Assembly (NCBI GenBank): GCA_022750125.1
Contig: JAKIWH010000007.1
Location: forward strand, 1-40,194
From: Thermoplasmata archaeon
Lineage (GTDB): Archaea > Thermoplasmatota > Thermoplasmata > Lutacidiplasmatales > UBA184
Length of the DNA: 40,194 nucleotides
Direction: 5' to 3'
This document shows, one piece after another, positions 1 through 8,751 of the stretch; position 1 is the stretch's first letter; the number at the start of each line of letters is the position of its first letter. Made by a program: the position numbers and the translations under genes. The notes beneath the pieces were generated by a model. That model did not search any database. It saw nothing but the letters and a program-made list of their open reading frames with translations, and was not told where the DNA came from.

Positions 1-165
1 GCCGAACGGGAAGAGCGAGCGCGGGGCGATCACGTAGAGGAAGAACAGGAAGCTGAACGGGGTGAGGAACACCGCTCCGATAAGGAGCGGCGAGCGCCAG
101 AGCGGCATGATGCCGTTGAAGTAGCAGATGCGGAGCGCCGCGTACGCCTGCGTGCGGAAGCTCAT
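1..165 (-). CDS. ABC-2 type transporter permease, N-terminal fragment
   Basis: Partial gene that runs off the left edge; only the first 55 residues are visible. It starts MSFRTQAYAALRICYFNG and soon enters a long hydrophobic stretch (about residues 32-47), as in the first membrane segment of ABC-2 permeases. Its ATG overlaps the stop codon of the ATP-binding gene to the right (ATGA overlap at 162-165), so the two are translationally coupled and probably form one exporter. The substrate cannot be told. The family call rests mainly on the partner ATPase and the hydrophobic profile. Confidence 0.6.
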   Translation of the reverse strand, partial: MSFRTQAYAALRICYFNGIMPLWRSPLLIGAVFLTPFSFLFFLYVIAPRSLFPFG

Positions 166-1082
166 CCCTCCTCCTCCTCGATCCCCCGGCCCACGAGCTC
201 GAGGAACGCCTCCTCGAGCGTGACGGGGCCGACGGTGAGCTCGCTCCCCCGCTCGAGCGCCCGCTCGGTGAGCTCGCGCACGCGCGAACGGGTCGTGAGG
301 AGGACGAGCCGCTTCCGGTCTTCGAGCACTTCGCCGTACGCGGAGAGCTCGCTCGCCGTGAACCCGCCCGAGAACTGCAGACGTACCTCCCGCTTCACGG
401 TCGATTTGAGGGCGTCGGGGGCGCCACGGTACAGGATCGTACCGCCCTCGATGACGGCGAGCTCCTCCGCGAGCTGCTCCGCCTCGTCGAGGTAGTGGGT
501 GGTCAGAAGCACCGTCGAGCCCTTCCGGGTCGCCCGGCGGATCACTTCCCAGACCTGCCGTCGGCCGAACGGGTCCATCCCGAGGGTGGGCTCGTCGAGG
601 AACAGGAACGGCGCCTCGGTCGCGAGGATCATGGCAACGAGGGTGCGCTGCTGCACACCGCCCGAGAGCCGGTAGGCGGGCTCCTGCTCGAACGGGCGCA
701 ACCCCATCGCGTCGAGGATCTCCTCGGTGCGCGCCTTCGCGCTCTCGGCGCTCGCCCCGCGGACCCGGAGGTACTCGTAGATGTGCTCCCGGGGCGTCAT
801 GTGGAAGAACGGCCGGCCCTCCTGCGGGACGAGAGCGATGTGCGGGCGGACCGCCTCAGGATGTGCCACCACATCCTCCCCGAAGAGTCGCACCTCTCCC
901 GAGGTGGGCAGGAGCAGTGTCGCGGCCACCTTGATGAAGGTCGTCTTGCCCGCTCCGTTGCGGCCCAGGAAGCCGAACAGCTGCCCCTTCTCGATGGAGA
1001 GGTCCACGCGGTCGAGCGCGCGGACGGTACCGCGCCGTCCGTGGTAGACCTTCGAGAGGCCCCTCGCTTCGAGGACCGGCAT
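162..1082 (-). CDS. ABC transporter ATP-binding protein (drug/multidrug-export type)
   Basis: Cytoplasmic ATPase of an ABC-2 type exporter, 306 residues from the ATG at 1082. Walker A is GRNGAGKTT (about residues 40-48), the Q-loop lies in LVPQEG (84-89), the signature is LSGGVQQR (139-146), Walker B with the catalytic Glu is FLFLDEPT (159-166), and the switch His is in TTHYLDEAE. A C-terminal extension of about 90 residues follows, as in DrrA/NatA-type subunits. The frame is open upstream to 1190, but that extension is low-complexity Arg/Ser/Gly and a T-rich element at about 1104-1112 lies near 27 nt from the chosen ATG. Its stop overlaps the start of the permease gene. Confidence 0.92.
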   Translation of the reverse strand: MPVLEARGLSKVYHGRRGTVRALDRVDLSIEKGQLFGFLGRNGAGKTTFIKVAATLLLPTSGEVRLFGEDVVAHPEAVRPHIALVPQEGRPFFHMTPREHIYEYLRVRGASAESAKARTEEILDAMGLRPFEQEPAYRLSGGVQQRTLVAMILATEAPFLFLDEPTLGMDPFGRRQVWEVIRRATRKGSTVLLTTHYLDEAEQLAEELAVIEGGTILYRGAPDALKSTVKREVRLQFSGGFTASELSAYGEVLEDRKRLVLLTTRSRVRELTERALERGSELTVGPVTLEEAFLELVGRGIEEEEG

Positions 1083-1220
1083 GGAGCGCTCCCGACGCAC
1101 GGCTCCCGAAAAGGGTGACCCCTCTCGGGAGCCCTCCCGACTACCCCGAGTTCTGTCCGGCCCGCGAACGGCCGAGCCCGGACGGCTCAACGTCCTGCGA
1201 TGGAGGCTTGGAACCCCGGC

Positions 1221-2522
1221 TCAAACCAGGGTGCTCGCGACGGAACCCGAGAGCGAGCCGACCCCTTCGGCGACCAGGTAGAGCCCCACCGGGTTCGGGC
1301 TGCAGACGTAGCTCCCCGAGACCGTGCAACCCAGGTCGAGAAGAAAGACCTGGGTGGTACTGAGGGGAAGAGAGCCGCCCGAGACCCAACTCGAGCTCGC
1401 GAAGGAGTACCTCGCGACAATGACCCCGTTGGCCGCCTCCACGGCAAGGCTCGGGGCCGAGGCGGCGCCCGCGAACACCACCGGAGCGCCGTTCGGCTGC
1501 TCCACTTGGAAGACGAGCGAACTCGCCCGGAGATCCGGGCCGGTCGCGGCGATCGGGATCGCCTCGCACCAATCGCTCCCACCGGCCGCGGCGCACGCGG
1601 GCTCGCCCGTGCCGTTGGAAACGTGCATCGGTGGGCCGAAGGCGAACACCGTACCGAGCGTCGGCTGCCCGCCACCCGAACAGCTCTGGTTCGTCGAGGC
1701 CGCTCCGAGGATCGTCCCGGCCACTCCGTTCACGGTCGCCTGGAACTCCGGCTCGATGGCGGCGCTCGTCGAGAGGGCGGCGCAGAGGGTGTAGGCCACG
1801 AGCCACTCGGCCGGGGCGAACGTCGACCCTGTGCCCAAGAGGAAGTACGCGGCGGTTGCGTTGGGGTGCGCGGTGACGAACGCCGAGCCGCCTTCGTGCC
1901 CGACGGCGCTCGCTGCGGCCGTGGAATCGACAACCTTCGCGGGAACAGAGCCGGCAAAGCCTCCCAAGGGACACCTTGGGGAAGGCTGCGGAACGGTTCC
2001 CAGCGCAACGGCCTGTCCGTCCTCGACGCTCACGACGAGCCCGGCGCCAGAGCTGTTCCTGTAGAGCAGCGCCCAGAAGCCTGCGAGGCCGGTTCCAGCA
2101 ACTCCGGGGGTGCTTGGGACCGACACGCTGCTGCCGGGGATGCCCGAGACGGAGCAACCCCCGGTGCCGAGCAGCCCCGAGATAGGGAGCGTGAGGCTCG
2201 TCCGACTATCGACCCCCAGCGCGAGCGACAGGGTAGGATACCCTCCCCTGTAGGAGCCCGCGGTGGAGTTCGCCAGGGTTCGGGCCGCAGCGAAGCTCAC
2301 CGCCGATCCCGCGCCCGAGTGGCGCGCGAACGGTCCGACGGCCGCGACGTAGAGTCCTGAGAGAACCACGGCCACGACGACCGCGACCGAAACGCCCGCG
2401 AGTAGTGCGGTCCGGATGCCGTTCGGGCGCATGGGCGCTGTGGCCGGCGGGGGCGAGGTAAGCGGAAGAGGGGCAGGGCCCGGACCGGCCGCTGGGTCGG
2501 AAGCTCCGAGGAGAACGGTCAT
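1221..2522 (-). CDS. Membrane-anchored extracellular protein, function unknown
   Basis: Predicted 433-residue protein. A Pro/Ala-rich N-terminus is followed by one strong membrane segment (about residues 38-61) and then a Ser/Thr/Gly-rich exterior domain of about 370 residues. The exterior part carries about eight cysteines, which could form disulfides outside the cell, and several N-x-S/T sequons. No catalytic motif is recognised. An internal ATG at 2432 would start just before the membrane segment and is an equally good start. The gene lies between the ABC operon and the DUF885 gene on the same strand, with gaps of 138 and 61 bp. The family is not recognised; only the topology is supported. 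Confidence 0.7.
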   Translation of the reverse strand: MTVLLGASDPAAGPGPAPLPLTSPPPATAPMRPNGIRTALLAGVSVAVVVAVVLSGLYVAAVGPFARHSGAGSAVSFAAARTLANSTAGSYRGGYPTLSLALGVDSRTSLTLPISGLLGTGGCSVSGIPGSSVSVPSTPGVAGTGLAGFWALLYRNSSGAGLVVSVEDGQAVALGTVPQPSPRCPLGGFAGSVPAKVVDSTAAASAVGHEGGSAFVTAHPNATAAYFLLGTGSTFAPAEWLVAYTLCAALSTSAAIEPEFQATVNGVAGTILGAASTNQSCSGGGQPTLGTVFAFGPPMHVSNGTGEPACAAAGGSDWCEAIPIAATGPDLRASSLVFQVEQPNGAPVVFAGAASAPSLAVEAANGVIVARYSFASSSWVSGGSLPLSTTQVFLLDLGCTVSGSYVCSPNPVGLYLVAEGVGSLSGSVASTLV

Positions 2523-2583
2523 GCTACTTCCCCCTGACTCGACCGTCCGGCGTGCCTCAAAGTCGTTGTGGAACGGAGCGTCC

Positions 2584-4236
2584 CTACCCGCCGGCGGGAG
2601 CCGCGGCGAGGAGGGAGTCGAGGAGCCCCACCGGCGGGCATCCGGAGGAAAGGATTCGGTCGTGGAACCGCTTCAACGAGGCCCGGTCCGCCCCGGCGTG
2701 CTTGGCGCGCGCGCGGAGGATCATGAGCTTCCCGAGGGTGTAGCAGAAGTACTCGGGGTTGAAGCTCCCGCGAATCGATTCCCGCTCGGCGGGAAGCTGC
2801 TCCATGTGGCCCTCGCGGCGGAAGAACGCGGTTCCCTCGTCGAGCGTCATTCCCTCGGTGTGGAGGCCGATCGAAACGAGGAGGCGGCAGTTCCGGAGGA
2901 GCGCGTCCTGGAGCTGGACCGCTTCGGCGATCGGTTGCCCGCCGCCGATCCCCTGCTCCACGGCGAGCTGCTCGCAGTAGTGGGCCCATCCTTCGACGAA
3001 CGAGGGAGAAAGGTACGTCTTTCGCGCGAGGGACGCAGCAGAGCGCCGCAGATGCAGGAACTGGAGATAGTGGCCCGGGTACACCTCGTGCACGGTGATG
3101 TTCCTGAGGATCGGGCGGCACATCGCGCGCAGCCACTCCTCCTGCCGCTCGGGGCTCCAGGTCGGGTCGACGGGCGTGACGTAGTAGACGCCCTCCGTTC
3201 CGCCCTCCTCGAACGGTCCCGGTGAGTCCATGCTCGCCGTGCTCAGCGAGCGCCCGTAGACGGGCGTCTCCTCGACCCGGCACACCGCCGGTTCGGGGAG
3301 CGAGACGATGTCCCGCTCTGCGAGCCACCGCTTCGTCTCCTCGAGGAACGCTCGCACCTCCGGAAGGAGCTGCTCGGCGGTTGCGTGGTCCCCGCTCGCG
3401 GAGGCGAGGAGATCGACGGTCGTCACCGGCGGCTCTCGGGAGGCCGCGACGGTTGCGAGCCGTTCCTGGTTCTTTCGCAGGTCCTCGAGCCCGGCGGCCT
3501 TGAGCTCGGCAATGCTCATGCGCAACCCCTCGCGGACCCAGAGGAGCCGCTGGAACCTTTCGGCGCCCAACGCGAACTCCCGGGTCTGCCGGGGACGGTA
3601 CTCCGAGTCGAGCCGCTCGAGGAAACGCCGTAGCGATTCCTCGGCCCGGGCGCGAGCGTCGCGGAAGCGGTTGGCCTGGGCGGGAAGTTTCGCCCGGATC
3701 GCGCTCTCGCACTCCGCGTAGTGACCGGGCAACCCCGCCCCCATCGAGGCGGAGAGGAGGAGGAACGGTGCGGGAAGCACTGGGTCGAGCCGCCGGGTCG
3801 CCTCCTCGAGGAATCGGGGGATCGCCCCGACGAGCCGGAGCATCGCCTCGGCCCGCGCCTCCATCGGGGCATACGGGCGCACCGTGTACGCCGAGAGCGA
3901 GATCGACGAGAGGTAGAGCATGGGGTTCGAATCGTACAGCCGCGCGTCCACGAGGTCGAACCTGGAGCCCTCGAGGAGAAGTTCGAGGAGGAGGCGATCG
4001 ACCGTCCGTTCCCGCGAGAGCGGGCGTGCCTCGAGCGCGTGAAGGCCCCCGAGCACGCGGTCCCCTTCGGCCACCCACGTGTCCGTCGCCTCCCGCGAGA
4101 GGGAGGGAAGTCGGCCGTCGTACTCGTGCCGGCCCGCGGAGACCGCGTAGCCGGGGCTCAACTCGAACGTGAGGGCGACGGCCTTCTCCTCGAGGGCGGC
4201 GAGCTCCGCCATCGCGTCGGAGGAAGGTTCCGTCAT
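2584..4236 (-). CDS. DUF885 family protein (putative zinc metallopeptidase-like)
   Basis: A 550-residue protein of the usual DUF885 length. The family hallmark HEVYPGH is at about residues 383-389, a variant of the HExxPGH motif that is thought to bind zinc. It is followed by a helical C-terminal half with further conserved-looking His/Glu positions (SFVEGWAHYCEQL, RREGHMEQLPAERE). Members are related in fold to M32-like carboxypeptidases, and some have dipeptidase-like activity; the substrate here is unknown. No signal peptide is seen, so it is likely cytoplasmic. A TTTAT element at 4269-4273 lies about 35 nt upstream of the ATG and is a plausible BoxA. Confidence 0.88.
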   Translation of the reverse strand: MTEPSSDAMAELAALEEKAVALTFELSPGYAVSAGRHEYDGRLPSLSREATDTWVAEGDRVLGGLHALEARPLSRERTVDRLLLELLLEGSRFDLVDARLYDSNPMLYLSSISLSAYTVRPYAPMEARAEAMLRLVGAIPRFLEEATRRLDPVLPAPFLLLSASMGAGLPGHYAECESAIRAKLPAQANRFRDARARAEESLRRFLERLDSEYRPRQTREFALGAERFQRLLWVREGLRMSIAELKAAGLEDLRKNQERLATVAASREPPVTTVDLLASASGDHATAEQLLPEVRAFLEETKRWLAERDIVSLPEPAVCRVEETPVYGRSLSTASMDSPGPFEEGGTEGVYYVTPVDPTWSPERQEEWLRAMCRPILRNITVHEVYPGHYLQFLHLRRSAASLARKTYLSPSFVEGWAHYCEQLAVEQGIGGGQPIAEAVQLQDALLRNCRLLVSIGLHTEGMTLDEGTAFFRREGHMEQLPAERESIRGSFNPEYFCYTLGKLMILRARAKHAGADRASLKRFHDRILSSGCPPVGLLDSLLAAAPAGG

Positions 4237-4268
4237 CGGTGTTCCAGTAGACCCGAGCGGCTCGGCGC

Positions 4269-4273
4269 ATAAA
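4269..4273 (-). promoter_or_regulatory. Candidate BoxA/TATA for the DUF885 gene
   Basis: TTTAT on the minus strand in an otherwise GC-rich gap, centred about 35 nt upstream of the ATG at 4236. This would give a leader of roughly 8 nt. It is assigned by position and base composition only. Confidence 0.35.
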
Positions 4274-4306
4274 GGCCCGTCCGAGGGCCGGGGACTCGCT
4301 CCGGGG

Positions 4307-4789
4307 CTACTCGACCCAGGTCATGCGACACTTGGGGCAGCGACCGTTCTCGAGCCGACTACCGCAGAGAAAGCAGGTGGAGGGCGCGTCGGCGAGCCCC
4401 CTCCTCTCGCTCGGCGCTGCAGCCGAGATATCCTCCGCCGGTAGCGGTGGGGGATTCGGGGATCTCGGGGCTTCGGGGATCGCCGCGGGAACGGGCGGTG
4501 GTTCGGAACGGGCTAGCTCGGGATCCGGCGTTGAGGAAGCCTCGGACGGCTCCGGGCTGGGAGTATGGAGCTCCGGGGCGTCCGTCGGTTCGGGTGCGAG
4601 CCCCTCCGGACTCGCTCCGGCATCGTCCTCCATCACCGGCGGTCCGCTCGGGCCCTCGTCTACGGGTTCTTCGAGCTCCTCGGCAGGAACCTCGCCGTCG
4701 GGAACCGTTTCCTCGTCGGTAGCGGGGGGGCTCTCGCCCTCCTCCTCGCGGGGACGGTCTCGCCGAAATCGCCGGAAAAGGGTGACCAT
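4307..4789 (-). CDS. Acidic linker protein with C-terminal zinc ribbon
   Basis: A 160-residue protein. The N-terminus is basic (MVTLFRRFRRDRP). A long Pro/Glu/Ser-rich acidic stretch (about residues 15-130) follows, probably disordered. The C-terminus is a compact four-cysteine ribbon, CFLCGSRLENGRCPKC, ending in WVE. The layout suggests a regulatory or adaptor protein with a zinc-binding tail; no enzyme motif is present. A TTTAC element near 4811-4818 lies about 27-29 nt upstream of the ATG, consistent with a leaderless transcript. It is divergent from ridA. The function is not recognised. Confidence 0.65.
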   Translation of the reverse strand: MVTLFRRFRRDRPREEEGESPPATDEETVPDGEVPAEELEEPVDEGPSGPPVMEDDAGASPEGLAPEPTDAPELHTPSPEPSEASSTPDPELARSEPPPVPAAIPEAPRSPNPPPLPAEDISAAAPSERRGLADAPSTCFLCGSRLENGRCPKCRMTWVE

Positions 4790-4883
4790 TGTGGAATCCT
4801 ACCGGCCTCAGGGTAAAGAACTGAGCGGGCCGCTCGCTCCCCGAACCGACACTCGTATCTGGCGCGTTCTCTCCCCGGTCTCC

Positions 4884-5348
4884 ATGGACAGGCGAGCGAG
4901 CGAGGGGCTGCGAAAGTTGGGGCTTGCCCTCCCCTCGCCCCCCGTGCCCCAAGGTTCCTACGCCCCCGCGGTGCGGGTCGGCGACCAGGTGTACGTCTCG
5001 GGCCAGGGAGCGATGCGCGACGGCAAGCCGCTCTACCGTGGCTCGGTCGAGGAGAAGGTGAGCCTCCTCGAGGCTCAGGAAGCGGCCCGGATCGCGACGC
5101 TCCAGGGGCTCTCCGCCGCGAGCGCCCTCGTGGGCTCGGTCGACCGGATCCGACGCGCGCTCCGTGTCGCCGTGTACGTCGCCTCCTCTCCGGGTTTCAC
5201 CCGCCAGCACGAGGTCGGGAACGGGGCGACCGAGCTCCTACTTGCTGTCCTAGGGGAGGAGGGCCGCCCGGCCCGCGTCTCCCTCGGAGTACCCTCCTTG
5301 CCGCTCGACTTCCCGGTAGAGGTGGAGATGCTCCTCCTCGTGGAGTAA
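4884..5348 (+). CDS. RidA family protein (enamine/imine deaminase)
   Basis: A 154-residue RidA/YjgF/YER057c-type protein. The family hydrolyses reactive enamine/imine intermediates released by PLP enzymes and acts as a cytosolic trimer. Typical elements are PQGSYAPAVRVGDQVYVSGQ near residues 25-45 and a C-terminal beta strand, RPARVSLGVPSLPLDFPVEVE. The usual C-terminal Arg-Thr pair appears as RVSLGV, so it belongs to a divergent subgroup and its activity is uncertain. The open frame extends upstream to 4323, but that part is the antisense of the zinc-ribbon gene. The ATG at 4884 is chosen for alignment with the family N-terminus. The fibrillarin gene begins 6 bp after its stop. Confidence 0.85.
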   Translation: MDRRASEGLRKLGLALPSPPVPQGSYAPAVRVGDQVYVSGQGAMRDGKPLYRGSVEEKVSLLEAQEAARIATLQGLSAASALVGSVDRIRRALRVAVYVASSPGFTRQHEVGNGATELLLAVLGEEGRPARVSLGVPSLPLDFPVEVEMLLLVE

Positions 5349-5354
5349 GTTCGG

Positions 5355-6011
5355 GTGGAGCCGACGAGGTTTCCCGGCGTTCTGCGCGCGGGAGGAGAGC
5401 TCTACACGCCGAACCTGGTGCCGGGGCGAGCGGTGTACGGCGAGGAGCTCCGCGTGGAAAGCGGGGTCGAGTACCGCCGATGGGATCCCTGGAGGAGCAA
5501 GCTCGCCGCCTACCTGCGGACCCCCGGCGCCTCCCTCGAACTCTCCCGGGTGAAGCGGATGCTGTACCTCGGGGCGGCCCACGGGACGACCGCGAGCCAT
5601 CTTTCGGACCTCCTGCCCCGCGCCGAGCTGTTCCTCGTCGAGAAGAGCGCGACCGCTTTCCCGAAGCTGCTCGCCCTTTCGCGTGAGCGCGAGAATCTCC
5701 TGCCCATCCTCGCGGACGCGCAGCTCCCCGAACGGTACCGGGCCGACGTGGCGCCCGTCGACTTCCTCTACCAGGACCTCGCGCAACGGGACCAGACCCG
5801 CATCTTCGCCGAGAACGCCGCGGCCGCTCTCGCGCCCGGGGCGCGCGGCCTCCTCATGCTCAAAGTGCGGAGCGTCACGCAGCGTCGCTCGCCGCGCACC
5901 CTCATCCAGGAGGCACGGGCGGAGCTCGAGCGGGCCGGGCTCGCGCCGCGCCCGGCCGTCGACCTCGCCCCCTACTCCCGCGACCACGCCGCGATCGGCA
6001 TCGAAGCGTGA
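5355..6011 (+). CDS. flpA: Fibrillarin-like rRNA/tRNA 2'-O-methyltransferase
   Basis: SAM-dependent 2'-O-methyltransferase, the catalytic subunit of archaeal C/D-box sRNPs, which act with Nop5 and L7Ae; neither partner is in the window. The protein is 218 residues, about the archaeal norm. It shows the family's N-terminal signature YRRWDPWRSKLAA (about residues 40-52), the SAM-binding motif MLYLGAAHGTTASHL (69-83) and the acidic motif VDFLYQDLAQ. The GTG start follows ridA by 6 bp, suggesting cotranscription. In many archaea this gene sits beside nop5; here it does not. Confidence 0.95.
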   Translation: MEPTRFPGVLRAGGELYTPNLVPGRAVYGEELRVESGVEYRRWDPWRSKLAAYLRTPGASLELSRVKRMLYLGAAHGTTASHLSDLLPRAELFLVEKSATAFPKLLALSRERENLLPILADAQLPERYRADVAPVDFLYQDLAQRDQTRIFAENAAAALAPGARGLLMLKVRSVTQRRSPRTLIQEARAELERAGLAPRPAVDLAPYSRDHAAIGIEA

Positions 6012-6076
6012 CGGCAGCGTTCAGCATTCGCAGCTGAGCCCGGGCGCATGTACGGCCCCGGCCGCTCCTGGGCCGG

Positions 6077-8356
6077 GTGGTGGAGTTGGCGCGACGGCGA
6101 GATGGTTCGCAGGGTGCAGCGTTCGGAGTCGGAGTCGTGCTGGGGCTGATTCTCCTCGTCGTACTCCTCCCGGACCCAGCGGAACTTCACCTCTCGACTC
6201 TCCCGACCCGACCGGCGGTCGTTCCCCCCGTGGCGTCGTTCGAGGGGTTCGCCGCGGTCGAGATCGTCCCGGCCGCCGCCACCGTTGCGGACGGTGAGAA
6301 CGCGAGCTTCGCGCTCTCGGTGACCTCCGCGTCGGCGGGGTGCGCCGTCGTCACCCCCATCGTCGTCTGGGAGCTCGGCACCTCCGCGGTCCCTGTCGGT
6401 GCGCTCCTGTCGCCCACCGGTACGACGGTCCAGTTCACCGCATTCCCGGGAGCTACGGGGTCGGTCGAGCTCACCGCCACGGTCGAGGGAACGATCTTCT
6501 GCGCAACGAACAACGTCTCGTTCGGCACCGAGGCGTACGCTCGGATCTCCACCGTCTCCGCCCTCTTCCTCGGAGGTTGGTCGGCCGGCACAGGTCCCGT
6601 CCAGCCGGGGGTCCTGGTGACCTGCCGCGGGAATCTTTCCGGCGGGGCGACGCCGTACTCGGTCGCCGTCCAGTTTGGAGATGGCAACAGCTCCTCGTTC
6701 AAGGTCCCCACCGCCGGGCCGTTCTCCGCGTCCCACCGGTTTGCGCTCGGAACCTTCGTTCCGGTCGTGACGGTGAGCGACCCGCTCGGGGAGCGGTTCG
6801 TGGAGAGCGTGAGCTCCCCCGTCCTCGTCGCCACCGCCCTCGCAGCCCAGGTGGTTCCCGGCGCGCCCGGGCCGGAAGCGGGGGTAGGATTCCCGCTTAC
6901 GGCGCTCGTCGAGGGAGGGTTCCCGCCGTACAGCTATCTCTGGAACGATAGCGCAGGGGACGCCGGCACAGGCTCTCGCTGGTCGGTCCCGGCGACGACG
7001 GCGCCGCGGCTCCTCGTCGGACTTCTCGTCACGGACAGGCTTGGGGAGTCGGTCGAGGTCGAACGGGAGTTCCCGGTCGCCCCGACGGTCTCCGTCCGCG
7101 CGATCGCGACCACAGTGGGAGGAGATGTGGGGCGACCGGTGCCGTTCCTCCTCTCGGTCGCGGGAGGGGTAGGTCCGTTCACCGTCAGCGGGAGCTCCCT
7201 TCCCTCCGGCTCCTCCTTCCTGTTCACGGCCGCCACTTCCGGCAACTGGACGGAGGCGCTCGTCCCCTCCCTCGCGGCGCCGTTGTGGGCGTCGCTCACG
7301 GTCACCGATGGTCTTGGCGTGACAAGTTCGCTGTCGGTACCGCTCGCGCCCGTGCACACGAGCCCCTTCTTGCTCGCTAACCTCACCCCAAGCCTTTCCG
7401 AAGTGGGCGGGACCGTCGAGATCATCGGCCTGAGCGGAGGAGGAACTCCCCCGCTCAACTGGTCGATCGCGACCACCGCGGCGGTGAGCTCGGGCTCTCC
7501 CCGGTTCGGGAGCGTCCCGGGGGCGGGGCTGTTCAGCTGGCAGGCGACATTGTCGGCGGCCGGCCCGGCTCTCTTCGTGGTGACGCTCGTCGATGCGTCG
7601 GGGGCCGCCGTGAGCGCGAACCTCACGCTCCGCACCCTCGATCCGGTGACGGGCTCCGTCCTCATCGCGAGCGCTACCCCGGCCGCGGGCGCAACGCTTC
7701 CGCTCAGCTTCACCATCAACGGTGGGGCTCCGCCGTACCGTTACGCGCTGAGCCTCTCGGACGGAGAGGGGACGGAGGGCAATCTCACGGTTCCGGGCCC
7801 CTCCGAGTGGAGCGCTCTCCCCCGAACGGCAGGGTACCTCGAGGTCCGTCTCGTGCTCACCGATGCGCTCGGCTTCCGGGCGGAGTCGAACCTCACCGTC
7901 GCGGTGGCCCCCGGCGCCGGAGGAGGCTCCGCGGCCCCCCGGGGAGGATCGCCGAACGGCTCTGCTCCGGCGGGCGGTCTCGCCCAGGGAGCGGCCGGGT
8001 GGATCCCGTGGGTCTCCCTTCCCATCGCCCTCCTGTTGGGCCTGGCCTGGCTGTTCCGCGGCCGCGCGCCGCGTCGAGCGCCCGTCGCCGCCGCGGAACC
8101 CACGGGGGCGCTACCGACCGTGCGCCGGCTCCTTCGGGAGAACGACGGACTCGACGAGGAGTCGCTGCTCCTCCTCGCGGAAGAGGAGGGGATCGAACCC
8201 GAAACGACCCGCCGCGCGCTCCGGCGGTGGGTCGCCCTTGGTCGGGCCGAGAGCGTCGAAGAGGGCGACGAACCCGCGCTCTACCGGTGGGCCAGCCACG
8301 GCGCAGGGGGACCCGGCTCGCCTCGAGCGGCCGGTCCGCGGGAGGAGCTGCCATGA
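6077..8356 (+). CDS. Large surface protein with PKD/Ig-like repeats and cytoplasmic winged-helix-like tail
   Basis: A 759-residue protein heading the DNA-transfer-like operon. A signal-anchor segment (about residues 14-31) is followed by about 600 residues of beta-rich repeats with PKD/Ig-like features (for example VQFGDGN and FVPVVTVSD) and several N-x-S/T sites. A second membrane segment lies near residues 640-660, then a basic stop-transfer sequence. The last ~100 residues include LPTVRRLLRENDGLDEESLL and TRRALRRWVALGRAE, which look like a small winged-helix domain. It could be an adhesin for cell-cell contact whose tail binds DNA or a partner; that is inference. GTG at 6077 or 6080 starts it. 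Its stop overlaps the next start (ATGA). Confidence 0.75.
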   Translation: MVELARRRDGSQGAAFGVGVVLGLILLVVLLPDPAELHLSTLPTRPAVVPPVASFEGFAAVEIVPAAATVADGENASFALSVTSASAGCAVVTPIVVWELGTSAVPVGALLSPTGTTVQFTAFPGATGSVELTATVEGTIFCATNNVSFGTEAYARISTVSALFLGGWSAGTGPVQPGVLVTCRGNLSGGATPYSVAVQFGDGNSSSFKVPTAGPFSASHRFALGTFVPVVTVSDPLGERFVESVSSPVLVATALAAQVVPGAPGPEAGVGFPLTALVEGGFPPYSYLWNDSAGDAGTGSRWSVPATTAPRLLVGLLVTDRLGESVEVEREFPVAPTVSVRAIATTVGGDVGRPVPFLLSVAGGVGPFTVSGSSLPSGSSFLFTAATSGNWTEALVPSLAAPLWASLTVTDGLGVTSSLSVPLAPVHTSPFLLANLTPSLSEVGGTVEIIGLSGGGTPPLNWSIATTAAVSSGSPRFGSVPGAGLFSWQATLSAAGPALFVVTLVDASGAAVSANLTLRTLDPVTGSVLIASATPAAGATLPLSFTINGGAPPYRYALSLSDGEGTEGNLTVPGPSEWSALPRTAGYLEVRLVLTDALGFRAESNLTVAVAPGAGGGSAAPRGGSPNGSAPAGGLAQGAAGWIPWVSLPIALLLGLAWLFRGRAPRRAPVAAAEPTGALPTVRRLLRENDGLDEESLLLLAEEEGIEPETTRRALRRWVALGRAESVEEGDEPALYRWASHGAGGPGSPRAAGPREELP

Positions 8357-8733
8357 ATCGTCGAGGGGGCGCGGGACTCGTCGCTTCGCTCCTCCTCGTG
8401 GCGGCCTCCCTTCTCTTCGTCCTTCCACCGCTCCCGGCAGGACCCATCGCGCCGGCGGCTGGGAACGCCCCGGGCCCACGGCTCGGCGCGTCACCGGAAG
8501 GAAACTTCACCTCGGCGATCGGCCGGCTCGTTTCCCTGGTGGCTGCCGCGGGCGGCGGGCTTCTCGCGCTCGTCTGGGCGCGAGTTGCGATGAGCTGGTT
8601 CTCGCACGACCTGTCGAAGAAGGTCCAAGCCCGAGAGCGGGCCCGCGACGCGTTGATCGGAACTCTTGTGTTCACCGCGGCGGTCACCGGCCTCGTCTGG
8701 GGGCTCGCCCAGTGGGTCGTGACCGGCGTTTGA
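8353..8733 (+). CDS. VirB2/TrbC/CedA1-like pilin candidate
   Basis: A 126-residue protein with a signal-like hydrophobic N-terminus (about residues 8-28), a short Pro/Gly-rich linker, and two further membrane helices (about 58-80 and 100-122). A charged cytoplasmic loop, SKKVQARERARD, joins them. A long signal plus a two-helix hairpin is the architecture of conjugative pilins (VirB2/TrbC) and of CedA1, the homologous subunit in the crenarchaeal DNA-import system. Sequence identity cannot be judged by eye, so the call rests on topology plus its place beside VirB6-, PrgI- and VirB4-like genes. It overlaps the preceding gene by 4 bp. Confidence 0.65.
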   Translation: MNRRGGAGLVASLLLVAASLLFVLPPLPAGPIAPAAGNAPGPRLGASPEGNFTSAIGRLVSLVAAAGGGLLALVWARVAMSWFSHDLSKKVQARERARDALIGTLVFTAAVTGLVWGLAQWVVTGV

Positions 8734-8751
8734 GCCGGGCCGGGTGTCCGG

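Noticed and set aside
5972-7357. Minus-strand ORF of 461 codons
   Set aside because: Antisense to the surface-repeat gene; extreme Arg/Gly/Asp/Glu composition and no motif. The sense frame has a signal anchor, repeats and a membrane segment.
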